NCBI RefSeq assembly: GCF_051106095.1
Contig: NC_135786.1
Span: 139,132,501 to 139,196,500, forward strand
Length of the DNA stretch: 64,000 nucleotides
Direction: 5' to 3'
Origin: Pogona vitticeps
Lineage: Eukaryota > Chordata > Lepidosauria > Squamata > Agamidae
Under the pieces are notes generated by a model. It was given only the letters and a program-made list of their open reading frames with translations, did no database searches and was not told the origin of the DNA. This document shows, piece after piece, positions 1 through 13,838 of the stretch. Made by a program: the position numbers and the translations under genes. Positions within the stretch are counted from its first letter, which is position 1. Every line of letters starts with the position of its first letter.

Positions 1-2200
1 TGGGGAAATATTGTGTGTGTATACATGTGTGTGTGACATTTTTACTACATTAATAAGCATCTTCAGGCTTTCTAGTGGGAAGAACTTGTTTTTCCATTGC
101 TACCTTGGAAAGTAAAGAATGTAAATGAACTTTAATTTGAGTACTTAAAAAGAAGATGCTCTCATATTTATATTCCATTGCTTAGTTCCATGTACAAAGT
201 GTCCCACAAAATGTGCATGTGTGAAGAATACTGTAGCTCCTATGGTGTCAAGTGCACTTCGGTGATTAGTGTTATCCCGATTTAGGGAATTGTTTTGAGG
301 TCAAGTTCTACTTTCCTTTTTCACATGGATAGGTCTGTTGTCATTCATCTTCCAGGTGAGGCAAGCTGAATTTGGTCCTTTTAGTTTCATTTCAGTAAAT
401 AGTTGAAAGAAAAGTATTCAAAAGCTGTTTTAACTAAGAAATTGTTTTTATTATTTTTCCTTGCGAGACTCCTTTGTTTGCTTACTTTAGTTTTTGATAA
501 TATCAAAAAGGGTAAGAAGAGATGTTCCCAGGGCTGTGTGCATTCTGTACTAGATGTATTCTGTAGTGCAAATCTACACTTCAGAAAAGAGGGATTCCAA
601 AAATACATGTAAAAGAAGCAAATGAGGTACATTTTTACAGTTCTCATAATTCTGCTTTTGTTAGTGGGCAAAAACAAAGATCTACATAGGCAGATTAAAT
701 ACAGTCTGGATAATTGGAAATTCAGATTACATTTTTCCTTCCCTGCTCAAAAGCTGCTGAGATTTTATTGCTCACATGCTTTTATCTTTATAGCTTTAAG
801 GTACTGTATAGGAATACATAATGGTTGGAATCCTGTTGTGCAACTTGACACCATACTGGTCTGATAATGTCATCAGCTGCAGCTGTTGGTGGGGGAATTA
901 AAACCTTCCTATACCCAGTACCTTTGTTCTGGGACACACAGGGATCCCTTTTATCCTGATGAAGCCTTTGGGAGCTATGGGAAAGAAAAGGGAACTCTTA
1001 ATGCCCCAAATCACTGCTGTCACTGGGACCAGGATTGGCAGTGGGGATCATTTCCGTCCTCTGTCCCACAGCTCTCACAGACTTACCCTAGATGAAAGAG
1101 TTCCTAGGTATTCCAGGAATTTGGAGGTGGGATAGAAATATTTTTATCTGCCCCACAATAACTGTGTCTAATGATGTCATCAAAGTTGTGCGGTCTAAAG
1201 TTTCACAGTGATATTCTAGCCAATTTTTTAAAAAAATCCTCAGGGTGATAAATTCTGGATTTAAGTCTGATTTCTTAATTTGCATATGATCACAGAATGA
1301 GCACAGCCATGGCTGTTTCCCTGCCCCTCTTGCTGCTGTTCAATTTAGGTATTTTAGACAGCAATTGTTTTAAAAGGTGCATTTAAAAAAACAGTTTTGG
1401 TGGGTGTGGCTTTTTTGCACAGAAACAAAATTCTGTTTGCAATCCTGTTTGCTGAAATCCTGTTACACAGCTCCACGTGTTCAACAGTCAGCATCAGTGA
1501 CAAATTGATGTCTGCAGGCAGTGGCAAATTGACTCTGAGTAAAGGCAAATTACTGCTGATTAAAAGTGATTTTGGAATTCACACAACTTGTACACAAAGT
1601 GATGAAGTCATGTGCACCTGAAAATCCTGAAAGGAAGCTTTTAATCAGCAGCAATTTGGCACTACCATTGTACACAAAGAACTGTACAACTGTACAGCCA
1701 TTGAATAGTAGTGACTGAACAGGCATAAAATAAACTTTGGTTAACAGTGAGCATCCATAATATTTCCTCACAATCATCCATGGAAATCACGAGTTCTAAA
1801 TTTTCAGGAAAACATTGTCTTTCAACTTCTCCCTCATTTGTAATTGCATTTCACTATAAGAAATTGCCCTGGTTAGCATGTGACACCAACTTACGATTTA
1901 GTACTTTATACATTAACTAGGTTAAGTGAGCAGAAGTAAAAGCCATGAGTTGACACATCCTCTATCCCCTTCCCTGCTCTGCATGGCTGAGAAGAGGAAT
2001 CCTGAGGAGTTTAATTCCACTTTATGTAAAATTTGACTTCTTAAACTGGTAAAATGCAACCAGGATCGCAGATTGGTTAGGTGGATATACTGTAATCAGA
2101 ATCTGTAACAGCTGTTTAGGTTGTTTTTGAATTTTGTGTTAATTGTTTCCGCTCACTTTCCTTTAAAATCCTAAAATCCAACACATTGATTTTACCTGCT
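1..2200. other. Intergenic, no gene recognised
   Basis: AT-rich sequence with only short unconvincing open frames. It contains one end-like sequence of a dispersed MITE family (about 823-1200) and a short inverted repeat at 1545-1659. Confidence 0.5.
1545..1659. repeat. Short inverted repeat
   Basis: Arms 1545-1566 and 1638-1659 (right arm cttttaatcagcagcaattt) are nearly complementary around a 70-bp centre. Probably a MITE remnant; family unknown. Confidence 0.4.
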
Positions 2201-2211
2201 GCTTCTAAAAA

Positions 2212-2340
2212 GAGACCATTTAGCTCAGTGGCTAGGAATGTGGAGCCAGAGGTTGGGAATGCAAATCTTTACTGAGCCTCCTGGGAAAGAGCTGGCTTAG
2301 ACCACTCAGAGCCCATGTGAGCTTAAGTTCCTGCCAGTAT
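2212..2340 (+). repeat. Degraded tRNA-derived SINE
   Basis: tagctcagtggctaggaatg fits a pol III box A, followed by a decayed box B and the SINE-like body (gagcctcctgggaaagagctgg). Plus orientation, old. Confidence 0.45.
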
Positions 2341-3204
2341 GGCCTTGGTGGTATATTGCGCAATCCAACACATAGACTGCCTGGGCCTAAATTCCCATGA
2401 ATTAAACAGGTGTAATTTTACATTACACTAAGTCCAATAGGTTTTCTGCCAGTGTGTTTTCATATGCTTCGTAAAAAGCAGTACAGTAACAATGAGAGTT
2501 TGGCAGAACTCTGAAAGGAATACAGTATGTTATATAATCTTCAACTTGAAAATGAATTGAACTAAGCCATGGCCCTTCACAGTAAAACATAAGTAAAAAG
2601 ACAGCAAAGAAGGCAGAGTTCAAAAGTTAAGTTTTAAGCAACAGTCTGCAAATTATTCTATTTAGTTTTCACAAAGGGGTGTTAAAATAGAATTAAAATT
2701 AATAGCAAAATAAGGAAGACAAGATTTGAAATTTAGGAGGGAAACCTGTGTATTACTCCTAAGCATTTGGTTCTCACAAAAGAACAATGCAGTCTCTTTC
2801 CTGTCATATGCTTTAAAATGGCTGATCATCACATAAAAGTTCTACTATTACATCTGGGATGATGTATTTGTATACTGGACATAATACAAGAAAGGAATGT
2901 TATCCTTGGTTCCTTATATAAGGGTCTCTTCGGAAGGTAGTATACAATATCCTCAACCTGGCTACAACCATAAACACTGATTCATGCTAATGGAGGAACA
3001 CCTGAGTTATCTACCTTCTAAACAAGCAGGGGCATTCCCTGAACCCTTAGTTCAGTGAAAGCAAACTCGGAACAGTATAAGAGAAAGTCCTCACCTGCCT
3101 GCCTGTCAAGCAGACCTTCACAGGTGGCAGCAGTCTAAAAAAAGACTTCTCCTTAACATCTTCACGTCTGGGCAGTTTCATACACAACAGGCAGTCCCTT
3201 AGAT

Positions 3205-3340
3205 CAGTGGTTCTTAACCTTTGTTACTCGGATGCTTTTGAACTGCAACTCCCAGAAACCCCAGTCAGGACAGCTGGTGGTGAAGGCCTCTGGGAGTTGC
3301 AGTCCAAAACTCCTGAGTAACCCAAGGTTAAGAACCAGTG
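3205..3340 (+). mobile_element. hAT-type palindromic MITE, 136 bp
   Basis: Ends cagtggttcttaacc and ggttaagaaccagtg are inverted repeats, and the 8-bp duplication ccttagat lies on both sides (3197-3204 and 3341-3348). The whole element is nearly self-complementary. It differs by one base from the copy at 18168-18303. Confidence 0.85.
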
Positions 3341-3348
3341 CCTTAGAT

Positions 3349-3483
3349 CAGTGGTCCCCAACCTTTGGCCTCCAGATTTTTTTTACTACAACTCCCAGAA
3401 GTCTTCACCACCACCTCTGCTGGCCCGGATTTCTGGGAGTTGAAGTCCAAGAACATCTGGAGGCCCAAGGTTGGGGACCACTG
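3349..3483 (+). mobile_element. Second hAT-type MITE, directly adjacent
   Basis: Ends cagtggtccccaacc and ggttggggaccactg. The flanking 8-bp duplications (3341-3348 and 3484-3491) are again ccttagat, the left one shared with the preceding element. It is a related but different subfamily, with actacaactcccagaag inside. Confidence 0.85.
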
Positions 3484-3614
3484 CCTTAGATGGCCAGACC
3501 CTAAGGTATTTGAAATATAAAACAAAAAATCAGCACCTTAAACTGGGCCAGAAAATCACTGGAAGCTAATTTTTTTTAGTACCAGAGTAATACTTTAACC
3601 ATATTTTGTTTAAC

Positions 3615-3815
3615 TAGAAGATTTTGTGTGTTGTGTGCTGTTGAATCACTAGAATTATGTGACTGATTGGGTTTTCGAGGTATGTGAGAGATTTAAGGAG
3701 TGGATTTACCATTACCACCCCAAGTCAGTTTCCGTAGCTGAGTGGAAATTTGAATCAGGTCTCCTGAGTCATAGTCCAAAACTCTGCCCTTTGTTTCATG
3801 CTGACTGTAGGTTCT
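3615..3815 (-). repeat. Old tRNA-derived SINE (MIR/CORE-like), minus strand
   Basis: Order of conserved stretches read on plus: gggttttcgaggta, a middle caagtcagtttccgtagctgag, box-B-like aatttgaatcagg, then the tRNA-like end before 3815. Divergent. Confidence 0.45.
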
Positions 3816-3820
3816 AGATA

Positions 3821-4081
3821 CAGTGGACCCTCGACTTACAGACAGCTCCACTTACAGACTTTTCAAGCTACAGACTTCTCTGGCTGCAAAATTTAGGTTC
3901 GACTTGCAGCCGGAGAATTGACCTACAGACTGGGGGAAAAGCCAAAATGGAACAAAAACGGCCAGTTACGGATTAATGGGTTTTCAATGCATTGTAGGTC
4001 AATGGAGCCTTGACCTACAGACTTTTCAACCTGCAGCCACTGTTTGAATACGGATTAATTCCGTAAGTCGAGGGTCCACTG
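3821..4081. mobile_element. Tigger-like (Tc1/mariner superfamily) MITE, 261 bp
   Basis: Inverted ends cagtggaccctcgacttac and gtaagtcgagggtccactg, flanked by TA on both sides. No transposase. Confidence 0.8.
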
Positions 4082-4319
4082 TACTCTTTAAGGGTAGCTC
4101 CATATAGAGGGCATTAAATATGTGATGCAATTAAAGCATGGGTGACTGTTGCCAAGTTGTTGTCTCCAAAAGATATTAGCTGATGCAATAAAGAGATTTA
4201 TGGAAAAGCTCTCCTCACCACTGCTGCCAGCTGGCACTCCAAATACTGCAATTATGTCAAGTTATGCATGGGTATTACAAGATGACTTTCTGGCAGAATC
4301 CAACCAGAACCTCAGAATA

Positions 4320-4560
4320 GCTTGGTACTCAGATGACCAACAGGATCTCCATCTTATCAGGGTTTAATGTCAGCGTGGTCACTCTCATCCAGCCCATTAT
4401 TTAACATAGGCACTATTGAGAGGCATCTGCTGCTTCCTTGGTATTAGATGACAAGGAAGAATAAAGCTATCAGCATCCCTTCAAAATGTCAAATGACCAC
4501 CTCCAGGAACTTCATGTAGATATTGAATAACATGGGCACAAACCCAAACCCTGTACTTAT
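4320..4560 (-). repeat. L2/CR1-type LINE remnant
   Basis: Resembles a widespread reptile LINE stretch (catccagcccatt, then cttcatgtagatattgaataacatggg). Highly diverged; the class is assigned from memory of the family. Confidence 0.4.
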
Positions 4561-5764
4561 CAATTTCTTTCTAATTAAGGGGCATTAATCACTTCCCTTT
4601 ACCATAATATTATTCATCAGCCACAAGGGGAGGAGTCAAATAAACAGATGATAGTTCTCAATACATGAGACACTCTCTCCACATTCTTGGTATCTACAAG
4701 TTCAAAAGAATCTCATGAACTCCCCAAAGTTAATTCAGTATCAGATCATGGTGAATCTTAGCAGTTTTGTCTAAGCAAATGCTCCAGACAAAGCAATTAT
4801 GTCCAAGCTTATTACTAACGGTGTGGGCCACCAACTGTAACCCAACTACAGATTAATCTCACATTCATCCAATGGCATTTTAGTCATCATCCCTCTTATT
4901 TCATAATCATCAGCTTCCCATTAAATCAAAGAGTTGAGCTGGCTCTATCAGAGGAGAAGATGCTAATGGGAAGCAGTATCGGCTGCCAGCCATAGCCTAC
5001 TGTACCATAAAAACCAAATAAACACACTTATTAAGTTACTTACTTTGGCATATTGGTATTTTCCCACCCGCATGGTTATATGATGTCCACAAGTATAGAC
5101 AAGCCCCAGTGCAAGAGTTGAGAAGGCATGGGCCTCCAGGTGTTGATGAACTATGAAAGCCAATATAGCCAACAGTGAGAGAGATATCCATTCGTGCCTT
5201 AGCCGGATGCACACACAAGAAGTTCTAGTTTTAAACTGTGAAAAATAATTGCATTTTTGCATGCAGCGAAACAGCAATGCTTCAGTACTACTACTGCAGA
5301 ATAGAAATTCCCATCTGTGACCTTGCTATTCCATCTTTCATGCCACATTAAGCATTATGGGACAGATCTCTTGTAGCAGCTTAGAAGCAGCCACTTTTCT
5401 GTGGTAGAACCATATGTCTGTTTTATCTCTGTATCTAGTGCCATAAAGACTAGAAGAATTTTTTCAAAATGTATCTATTTTCGAGCAAAGACATTAAACA
5501 TATTGTTTATTTATATGCCTGCTCTGTTCAAAACCTAGTATCTTTTTGTGGAATATAACAGAGTCTATCCAAAGCCCAAATTTCTGTGCAAAAACAACAC
5601 CTATTGAAGCTGGTGGGGTGGTATATGTCAAGACTGGGACCAAAGAATCAAGAACATTTTGTGTTATTGAAAAGAGCTGTTATGATCACTTCAGTCCTTT
5701 TGCTGTTGATGGGAATAGCTTTTGACACATTACAGCTTGCTTGTGGGATAATGACTATAATATA

Positions 5765-5940
5765 GGTTGAAATCCTGTTGCTTAGTGTAGTAAGTTGGAC
5801 TAGAGTAGGACCATTGAATCAATGGGAATTTGGTGAGTCAATATGAATCAGTGGAGCTCATGGAGGAATTTACTCACCAAATCCTTACTAATTCATGGGG
5901 CTACTGTAGTATAACTACGCTAAACAACAGGATTTCAGCC
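5765..5940. mobile_element. Palindromic MITE, GGYTGAAATCC family
   Basis: Ends ggttgaaatcctgttg and caacaggatttcagcc are inverted repeats, with the 3-bp flank ata on both sides. The 3-bp duplication hints at PIF/Harbinger, which is an inference. Confidence 0.6.
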
Positions 5941-8900
5941 ATAGAGTCCTACTTGGACAAGCAAGTGCCACAGTGTTTTATACTTCCCACTGTCATTTAA
6001 ATGAATTTTAATATAGGATTTTTTTTCATAACAATCAAAAACATATGGAGTTACTGTTTACATATGGTAACCAGATGGCTATTGTGCTATCAAGTTTTTT
6101 AAAATGCTGTTTCTTGAAAAGTTGCTTAGGCTCAGCAGTCTCTAGGTTTTGGAAAGCATGTGAAGAAGTGTGATTTTGAAATAATTAAAACCTCTGCAAT
6201 CTTCTTTATGTAATTGCCTTTGGAGCAGAATGAAAATCTTGCCTAGGTGTTTTCCTGAATGAAGAGGCAGGGTGTAAGCAAGATGGAGGGAGCCATTCCC
6301 ATCACTCTGTGCCATTTCTCTATTGAATGAGAAGAATAGATCCAAAGGGGTGTTCTACTCAAATCCACTGGAGTACAAGTTAGAACATCTACATGATCAG
6401 GGAACCTGATAAATAACATTGAACATTATACTTCTATTCAAGTGGATGGAAGTGGCACACCATTCAGATCTCCCTTCTCAGTAGGGAAGAAGCAAAGACA
6501 GAGGCGGGCAGGCATGGAGAAATGAGGTGGGTGCACTGATTAATCCCACCCTTCTACCTGCTTGTAGCCATTCTATGTTCAGGCAAACACCTACATAGTG
6601 CTACTATCTGTACAAAAGACTGCATGTGTAATAGATCCTTTATTTGAAAATTATGTGGGTAGGATGGAATGAGGAAATGGCAGATAAGGGCTGTATTCAG
6701 TAGTCTACTGTATTAGCCCTAAATGATGCTTGTCCTCTTTTCCTTCTCAGATTGCCAAATTTAGAGAATGAGCTTCATTGCTAGCATGGAAAATCATCTG
6801 TAGAAATTAATTTTAGTATGGTTTTATTTGACCCATTATATGTGAGCTTGGTTCTTTTCCGCTCAGTGAGTGGAAATGATCAGAGCAAAGCATCAGTTCT
6901 TGAATATGAAGGGTAAGATCAGCTGGGCAAAGTAATGGTCTCTGGTTTTAGATACACTCCAGAATTTTAACCATAGTGAAAATTAAAGCTTTTTCATGAT
7001 CTTCAATCATAGATTCAAATAAGTTTATTTAATCTCTGTTTGCTGTTTCTTATGTTATCAAAATGATACCATCCATATATAAGTGGGGGGAATGCCCCCA
7101 AACAAGCCAGTGCTAAGTGATAGGGAATTGGGGTAACAAACCAGGCAGGGGTGTGTGGAATGAAAGTGGCCATGGCTAGCTAGCACTTTAAATGGAAACA
7201 TGCCACACTGTAACATTTGGCTTCAAATCCCCCTTGAATCATAGAAATTTTAAATAGCTGCTTAGTGCTCTTTTTTGCTGAAAGAATTGTGACAAGTACA
7301 ATCTCATGGTAGATAAGAGGGTGTTCTGGTGCTATAGCAAAGTAGAAAATATGACCACATTTTACAGAAGGGTTCTTTTTTCCACTACACTGTGGTTCAC
7401 TGCATTAGGCTACCAGGCCTAGGAATGCCCTTATCTTTGGAAAATCCATAACCTATAACCTTGAGCAAAAGGAACATATTGTATAGGAGAACTTAAGAAG
7501 ACCTGCCAGGTAAAGAGGCATACACACATCTCTCTCTCTCTTTTTTTACCAGTCACCTTGTTTTCTCTGTAGATTTAAAGGGTTTCAATAAAGAAAATTA
7601 TGACAATTGATACAGAACAGCCTCTTAAAAAGGGAAAAATACAGTACCTGCTAATCTCTAACTGTACTATTGCTTAGACTTCTCCAAAAATCCTTGAAAG
7701 GGCAACTCACTGGATCATGCCAGTTATGTTATCCGTGCCACTTCTCTGAATGCTTTTTCTCCAGAGCCTGCATAATTCCTTAAGGACTAGCTTCCAGTTA
7801 GGGCTGTATCCTGTTCACCCTTACCTCCTGTGTTTTGTTACAGAAGCAGGAATTCCTTCCTCCTGACAGACAATTTGCAATGTCAGTTTCCCAACTCTGT
7901 CAGATGATGGGACAACAACAGTTCATCACATTTCTTTCCCTTCACCTGCTGCATATTTTGCTGGCTTCCTTCAGTTCTTCCCTCGAAAAATCTAGTGGAG
8001 AATTTGCTGAGTTTTTGGTTTTGTTTTTTACATTTTCATATCAAAATTTAAGATTGTTTGGGAGCCACACATTCTGACCTAGACTTTTATCATCCTGATG
8101 AAGTCCTCCTTATTTTCATATCCTTAATTTGGGAAACAGCTTTCAAAAACAGAATTCAGCAACTCTGCTTCAGATTGAGAAATGCCTGCAAAAAAAAAAA
8201 AAACTTTGAATATTTCATGTTATTGGCATGTAAGCATTCATTTGGTGAAGTAGAAATAGGGTGGTACTTTTGCCTTTATTCTGATACTGTGACCTTGATA
8301 ATTCCAGACTCTAGTGTCTCAATGTTAAATGCAATCTGTATTCTCTTGCTTCTGCTGTGCATAATATAACTGCACGTGACCCTTGCTCTGTCAATTCAAT
8401 GCTGTATCACCTGTCAGTTTATTATCCCAGTTACAGTAGGCCTCTGAGACTTTAAGAAAGCATGGTTGTGAACTAGTAGAGCCTCTTTCTTCAGTACATC
8501 TGGGTAGAAGCAAAAACTATATATTGTCACATGGTGATACCTGTCGTATACTAAACTCTTTTTGGTATACAGAACCATCCAGAGATTGTAACTTGAACCC
8601 TACATTTGTCAATAATTTGTACTGATGAATTACCAACTATGGTTTAGTCTTTCTTAGTCCGAAGAAAAGTCACAAGGGTAAGTAATAGTTTGGCAAATTA
8701 TTAATCATCAGTCGGCCACTGAGGTACCAAAACAGGTATTTTTCCCCTGCATTCTTGTAGAGTTTCTCTCTATATTGTTTTATGAATCTGCATTTCTTTA
8801 TCCCACAAAGGATTCACTCCACCTGGTTTTAAATTCTGATGTGATGTTGCTTCCCTGTTCAAGCTTCTTGCTAAGAACATTAGCAAACCAGGTGAACAAC

Positions 8901-10515
8901 TTATAAAGAAGATTATCTCACAAAATAGAAGGATTAAATCTCCACTTCTCTTGTCTTCCTGTTGCTTCTTTTGACACTTGCTAATTGAGGTTATAAACAT
9001 CCAGATAAAGTGCCAAGATGATTCATGACAGCAACCTGTAATATGGTAGGAAAACATGACCAATAGTCTTTCTTTTAAAAGCCATAATCAATCTAGAATC
9101 AATTTAAAAACATGGATTTGATTGAGAGTCTTGAACTACAAGGCTTATCTGTCAAGTTGTTTGCATTTTCTCAGTGGTTTCTGTGATCATGTTTTCTCAT
9201 TATTGTCATATATGTTGCCATGAATGAAGAGTTGAGAAAAATCTGGAGGAAACAAATGTATTGGCTTTTACCTTACAGTAATTAATTAGTAGAAGTAAGC
9301 AAATAATTAACAAAAATAAGCAAATAATTTTACTTTTCATTTTTCGCTGGCTTTTCCTTCCAATCAAGAGATCTTAGTACAACATAGGAATCCTGCATTT
9401 ATTTAAGAACCAACTAGCTTCTTAATAAATTAAACACAAATCTTTCTGTACTTAAAGAAATGTACATAGAATTCCCTGGCCACTCCTCATTTATTTACTT
9501 CTTATTGGCATTGAAGGTGAACAATGAAATGTTACTGATCTTACAGACCTTTCAGGCTGCTGCTGACCTTATAGCTCTGGTTTCATCTAAATAGCCATTA
9601 CTTCCTGTCATTGCCTGTAAACAAGATAAACATGATCCACAACATGGAAAATTAATGTAGACTCTCATTTGACTGGTTAAGACTAGCACCTCATCTGTGG
9701 GTCGACACTGCCAGTTACATAGCATCTAAACAGAGCTGCTTCTCCATGTCAGGGTTTCAAATACACCCAAAGGCTTTTGGTGTCGTTTATCACAGAGTAA
9801 AATGTCTCCAAATTCTTTCTTTTCTTTTAGTTATATCAAAGCATAAGCCTCATGAGTAAATCTCTCCAATTTTTTTTTCAAGTAAAACATATTTGCAAGA
9901 TAGGAAGGTTTTAAATGGTTATTGTGTACTAATTTAAGTTCAACCTTCCTACTCACACCAGCATCCCTTACACATTCAGGAAAAGTGGAAAGCATTTTAA
10001 TACTGGGGCTACTGCATGGCCAAAGGTTTTGCTACATATTTCACTAAATTTCATTACACTTTAAGTGGCACGACAGGATTCCCGGCTTTGTTTCTTTACT
10101 TACTGTAATGATTCACTATGGCCCTGGGAACTAATCAGTAGTCCTAAGTTCTACTATCATGAATTATAAGGCAGATGCAGGAACCAGCATTTGGAAGACA
10201 TTTTCCGATAAGTAGCTCTTCTTTTAAGCCGTACAACTTCCTCCTCTAGGTATCCATATTCTCATTTGTAGGAAAAAGGGGGGGGGGAACCTATGGTGAA
10301 ATGAAATACAAGGCTATAATTCTTTACCTTTAAACACACCATCATTTAGGGATTTAGGTCATCTTCAGAGCCTTTAGCTCAGGATATAAGTAACTTTTAA
10401 CAAGTTTCATATAAATCCAGGGTGACTTGGGCTTTAATCTTGCAATCAGCATTCCTTTCACTCCCTGTGCTATCTAGCAAATATGCTTTGTGAACCTGGG
10501 AGAATGTGATATAAA

Positions 10516-10682
10516 GGCTGAAACTCTGTTGCTTGGCATGAATAAGGCACTCTAGAACAAGTCAGAACTGGAATAAGCCCACTGCATTAGTAGAACTTGT
10601 GGAGGAGCTGACTTAAAATCCATGTGGGATAGTGGGCCTGTTCTGCTGGCAAATTACTCCATTAAGCAATAGGATTTCATCC
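10516..10682. mobile_element. Palindromic MITE, GGYTGAAATCC family, diverged copy
   Basis: Ends ggctgaaactctgttgctt and aagcaataggatttcatcc are inverted relatives of those at 5765-5940. No clear target duplication. Confidence 0.5.
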
Positions 10683-11613
10683 AGTGTGTCAGGGGAGGAA
10701 AGGATGTTATGTATGTAAACATCTTTTTAAAATGTTCCATATGTGTTTAAAGTTTGTGTTGGAAATAGCTCTTTAGATACCACCATCACTTCATGTTTCT
10801 AAAATCACCCAATGTAGGAGACCAGTCTTGAAGCTAACAACACTCATGATGACAAGCTTCTAGAAGGAATATAGCTTGGCAAATTATTTCAGAGCATCTT
10901 ATCTGTAAATGAGATTTTTAAATGCATATTTCAACCCTTATCAAAAAAGAAAATGTTCAATTTCAGATGCTAAAATAACTGTAAAGAAACTTTGAATATT
11001 CCTAATGTCCATATATTCTACATATCTTGCCTCTTATTATGAAAATCAATCTGGGCACTTCTTTGAGAGCAGGTATATGAGCCAGCATTATGATTCAATG
11101 TCCTGATTTTAAAACAAAGGAAATTGGAATATTCTTATATGTATGGAATTTCACAAGTAATAGGATATATTTAAAAGGTCAGATCACTCTTGTTAGTAAA
11201 GAGTTCTGTGTCATGTTTACATTAGGACTACAGTACACTTTTTCTATTATTACTTTTAGGGGAGGAAAGCCCCTTAAAGTTATAATTGTTATTGATGGGA
11301 ACTTCAGTAGGTTACTAGCTCCTCTTTAACACATTCTGAGGTTTATAACGTAAGGACCAAGAATAGGCAACTACAACAGTAAGCCTATACATCTACTAGC
11401 TTTGTATGACGTACTTTATGACCTCTAAGTTACAGTAACTTACTAAAACTATCTCCAAGACCATTGCAGTAGGACTATTTTCCATATCTTTTTGTAATTG
11501 CTGACATATTACATTACAGACAGGGATTTATTTTGTGGGTGAAATCAAAAACATTGAACCATTAATTTTAAAGTGGTTTTAAAAATTTAAAAAGAGTATT
11601 CTGAGCTCAAGGT

Positions 11614-11773
<160 letters not shown>

Positions 11774-13050
11774 ACTAGATTTGGGGATAAATTTCTTCTC
11801 TCTAATCAGTGATTACTTTGCTACTTCAATGCCCAATCTGGATCACTGCCTGAAGACAGCATAAAATTGCATTCCTATTCACATTTACTTAAGAATAAGC
11901 CCTAATTCAATGGCTGAGACCTTGTTGGTGTAACTTACACCATATAAGCCTAATTATGTGTACAGTGGCAATTTTTCAGAAATTAAAGATGTCCCACTTC
12001 TCTCCCAAAGGTCCCAGGGCTCCCATAGAATCAATTTCATCAATTACTGGAAATCACCACAACCGGGGATCCCTTTAATGATGAAAGGGTTTCCATAGAA
12101 CCTTCAGGACAGAAGTCGGAAATGTTTACTGAAAAAAATAGCTGCTGCTACTGCCGCCATCAGCCTTATGAGGTGTAAGGCACCAACAGGATATCAGCCA
12201 AAGAGATGTACTTCCGAGTAAATATGTATAGAATTGTGCTGTATTGGACCAACAATCTCTGCTGATATGATAGTAACGGATTCCTAATGCTGCTATTCAA
12301 TGCGAGAATTAATTGACTACCAGCACTTATATAAATGCTGTACATTCCATGGCAATCAGTGCTACTGAATTGAGTACATTCTGTATTCAATGAGGGGGAA
12401 ATTAGCCTATTTCTGGGGACAGTTTTCTGATGCTGTATCTTTGTGTTCACACAACATATTGTACTGATTAAGCTAAAAATCCTGGAATGAATATTATTTT
12501 TGATGCAAATGTACCTTTTTCACTGTTGTGTGTATACTTATTTTCATTATAACAGTAATGACTTTTATCTATAGTCCAAACGGGAACAGATATCAGCTAC
12601 ATGGATCTACAGTCAAGTCCCCAAACTTGGTGTACTGGCAAATAAGTGCACTAGATGAGGACAGTGTACCCAAATATTGTATAAAAATAGCATCCCCAGC
12701 TATGATGTCATGTTGACATTGCACTCCAGTCCAACGGTGCAAATATAGTTATGTTCCAGTCATGAAATGCTTCATTTCGCTGTCTTGACTGACATAATCT
12801 TTCAAAGAATGTTACTTTTTTGTACATTGTCTCAAGTTTATACGGTCTGACTGTACCTGATATCAGTACTGCTCACAAATTTCCTAAAGGAAATACCTCA
12901 CTTCAAGCAATCTGTTTTTGTATCTGTCAAGTGAGTGAAAGTCTGTGTCTTTGTTATTGATTGTAAAGTGCTATAAACTGAACCAAGCCAAGGAACAAAA
13001 TAATAATGGCTTTTATGATTTACTGTTATGAGACATGCTGGTTTCCTTTA

Positions 13051-13056
13051 AATAAA
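13051..13056 (+). terminator. Probable poly(A) signal of an upstream plus-strand transcript
   Basis: aataaa followed within 10 bp by a GT-rich tract (gtgtttgttt), the layout of a real cleavage site. The preceding 500 bp look like unique 3' UTR and lack repeats. In amniotes the gene upstream of CLPTM1L in the same orientation is SLC6A3, so this could be its 3' end. No SLC6A3 coding exon is in the window. Confidence 0.4.
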
Positions 13057-13256
13057 TCTCGTGTTTGTTTATTAAAAAAAGATTGAAGAGGTTCCTTTCA
13101 AGTTTTCAGTTATACATTATAGAACAGCTGCTCATTTTGCCTGCTTGATTGTTGCCCCTCCCCCACCTCATTTGACTGGCCAGCAGTAAATGTGGAGACA
13201 AAAGGGTGCAGTGATGAACCTCTGGCTTCTGTGTTTTTTTTAAATGTGATAGAATT

Positions 13257-13392
13257 CACTGGTTCTTAACCTTGGGTTACTCAGGAGTTTTGGACTGCAA
13301 CTCCCAGAAGCCTTCACCACCAACTGTGCTGGCTGGGGTTTCTGGGAGTTGCAGTTCAAAAACATCCGAGTAACAAAGGTTAAGAACCACTA
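13257..13392 (-). mobile_element. hAT-type palindromic MITE, 136 bp, reverse orientation
   Basis: Ends cactggttcttaacc and ggttaagaaccacta. Same 136-bp family as 3205-3340 in opposite orientation and more diverged. The target duplication is not clear (tgatagaa/tgatagat nearby). Confidence 0.7.
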
Positions 13393-13436
13393 TGATAGAT
13401 AATACTGTAAAGTCAGAAGCATGACAATCTGATAAT

Positions 13437-13838
13437 GGCTGAAATCTAGTAGTGGAGTGTAGGCTATGTGTGTCTAATGATGTCATCAACAAAGTTTGTG
13501 GGTTTTTTGTTTTTTGTTTGTAAATAAAAAATGTATGCTTTACCTCCCCTGAGGCTCCCTTGGGATCCCTTTTGTCAAGGAGGAAAGCATGGGAGGTATG
13601 GGATAGAAATCTTTTAATTTCCTATAATTGCCACTTTCATGCCACCAGCGGTGATTTTCAGAAAATAAAGACTCTCTCCCCTGAAACTCATGGACCTCAA
13701 TAGCTTTGCCTTGACGAAATGAATTTTGAGGGAGCCTTGAAACCTGGAGGGGAATGAGAATTTTTTAATTTACAACAACTGCAGCAGATTACATCATCTG
13801 CTTTATGCAGTATTAAGTTCTGCTACTGGATTTCAACC
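13437..13838. mobile_element. Longer MITE of the GGYTGAAATCC family
   Basis: Ends ggctgaaatctagtagt and gctactggatttcaacc, flanked by aat on both sides. The interior contains atgatgtcatca and ctgcagcagattacatcatc, which recur near 866-1180. Confidence 0.5.
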
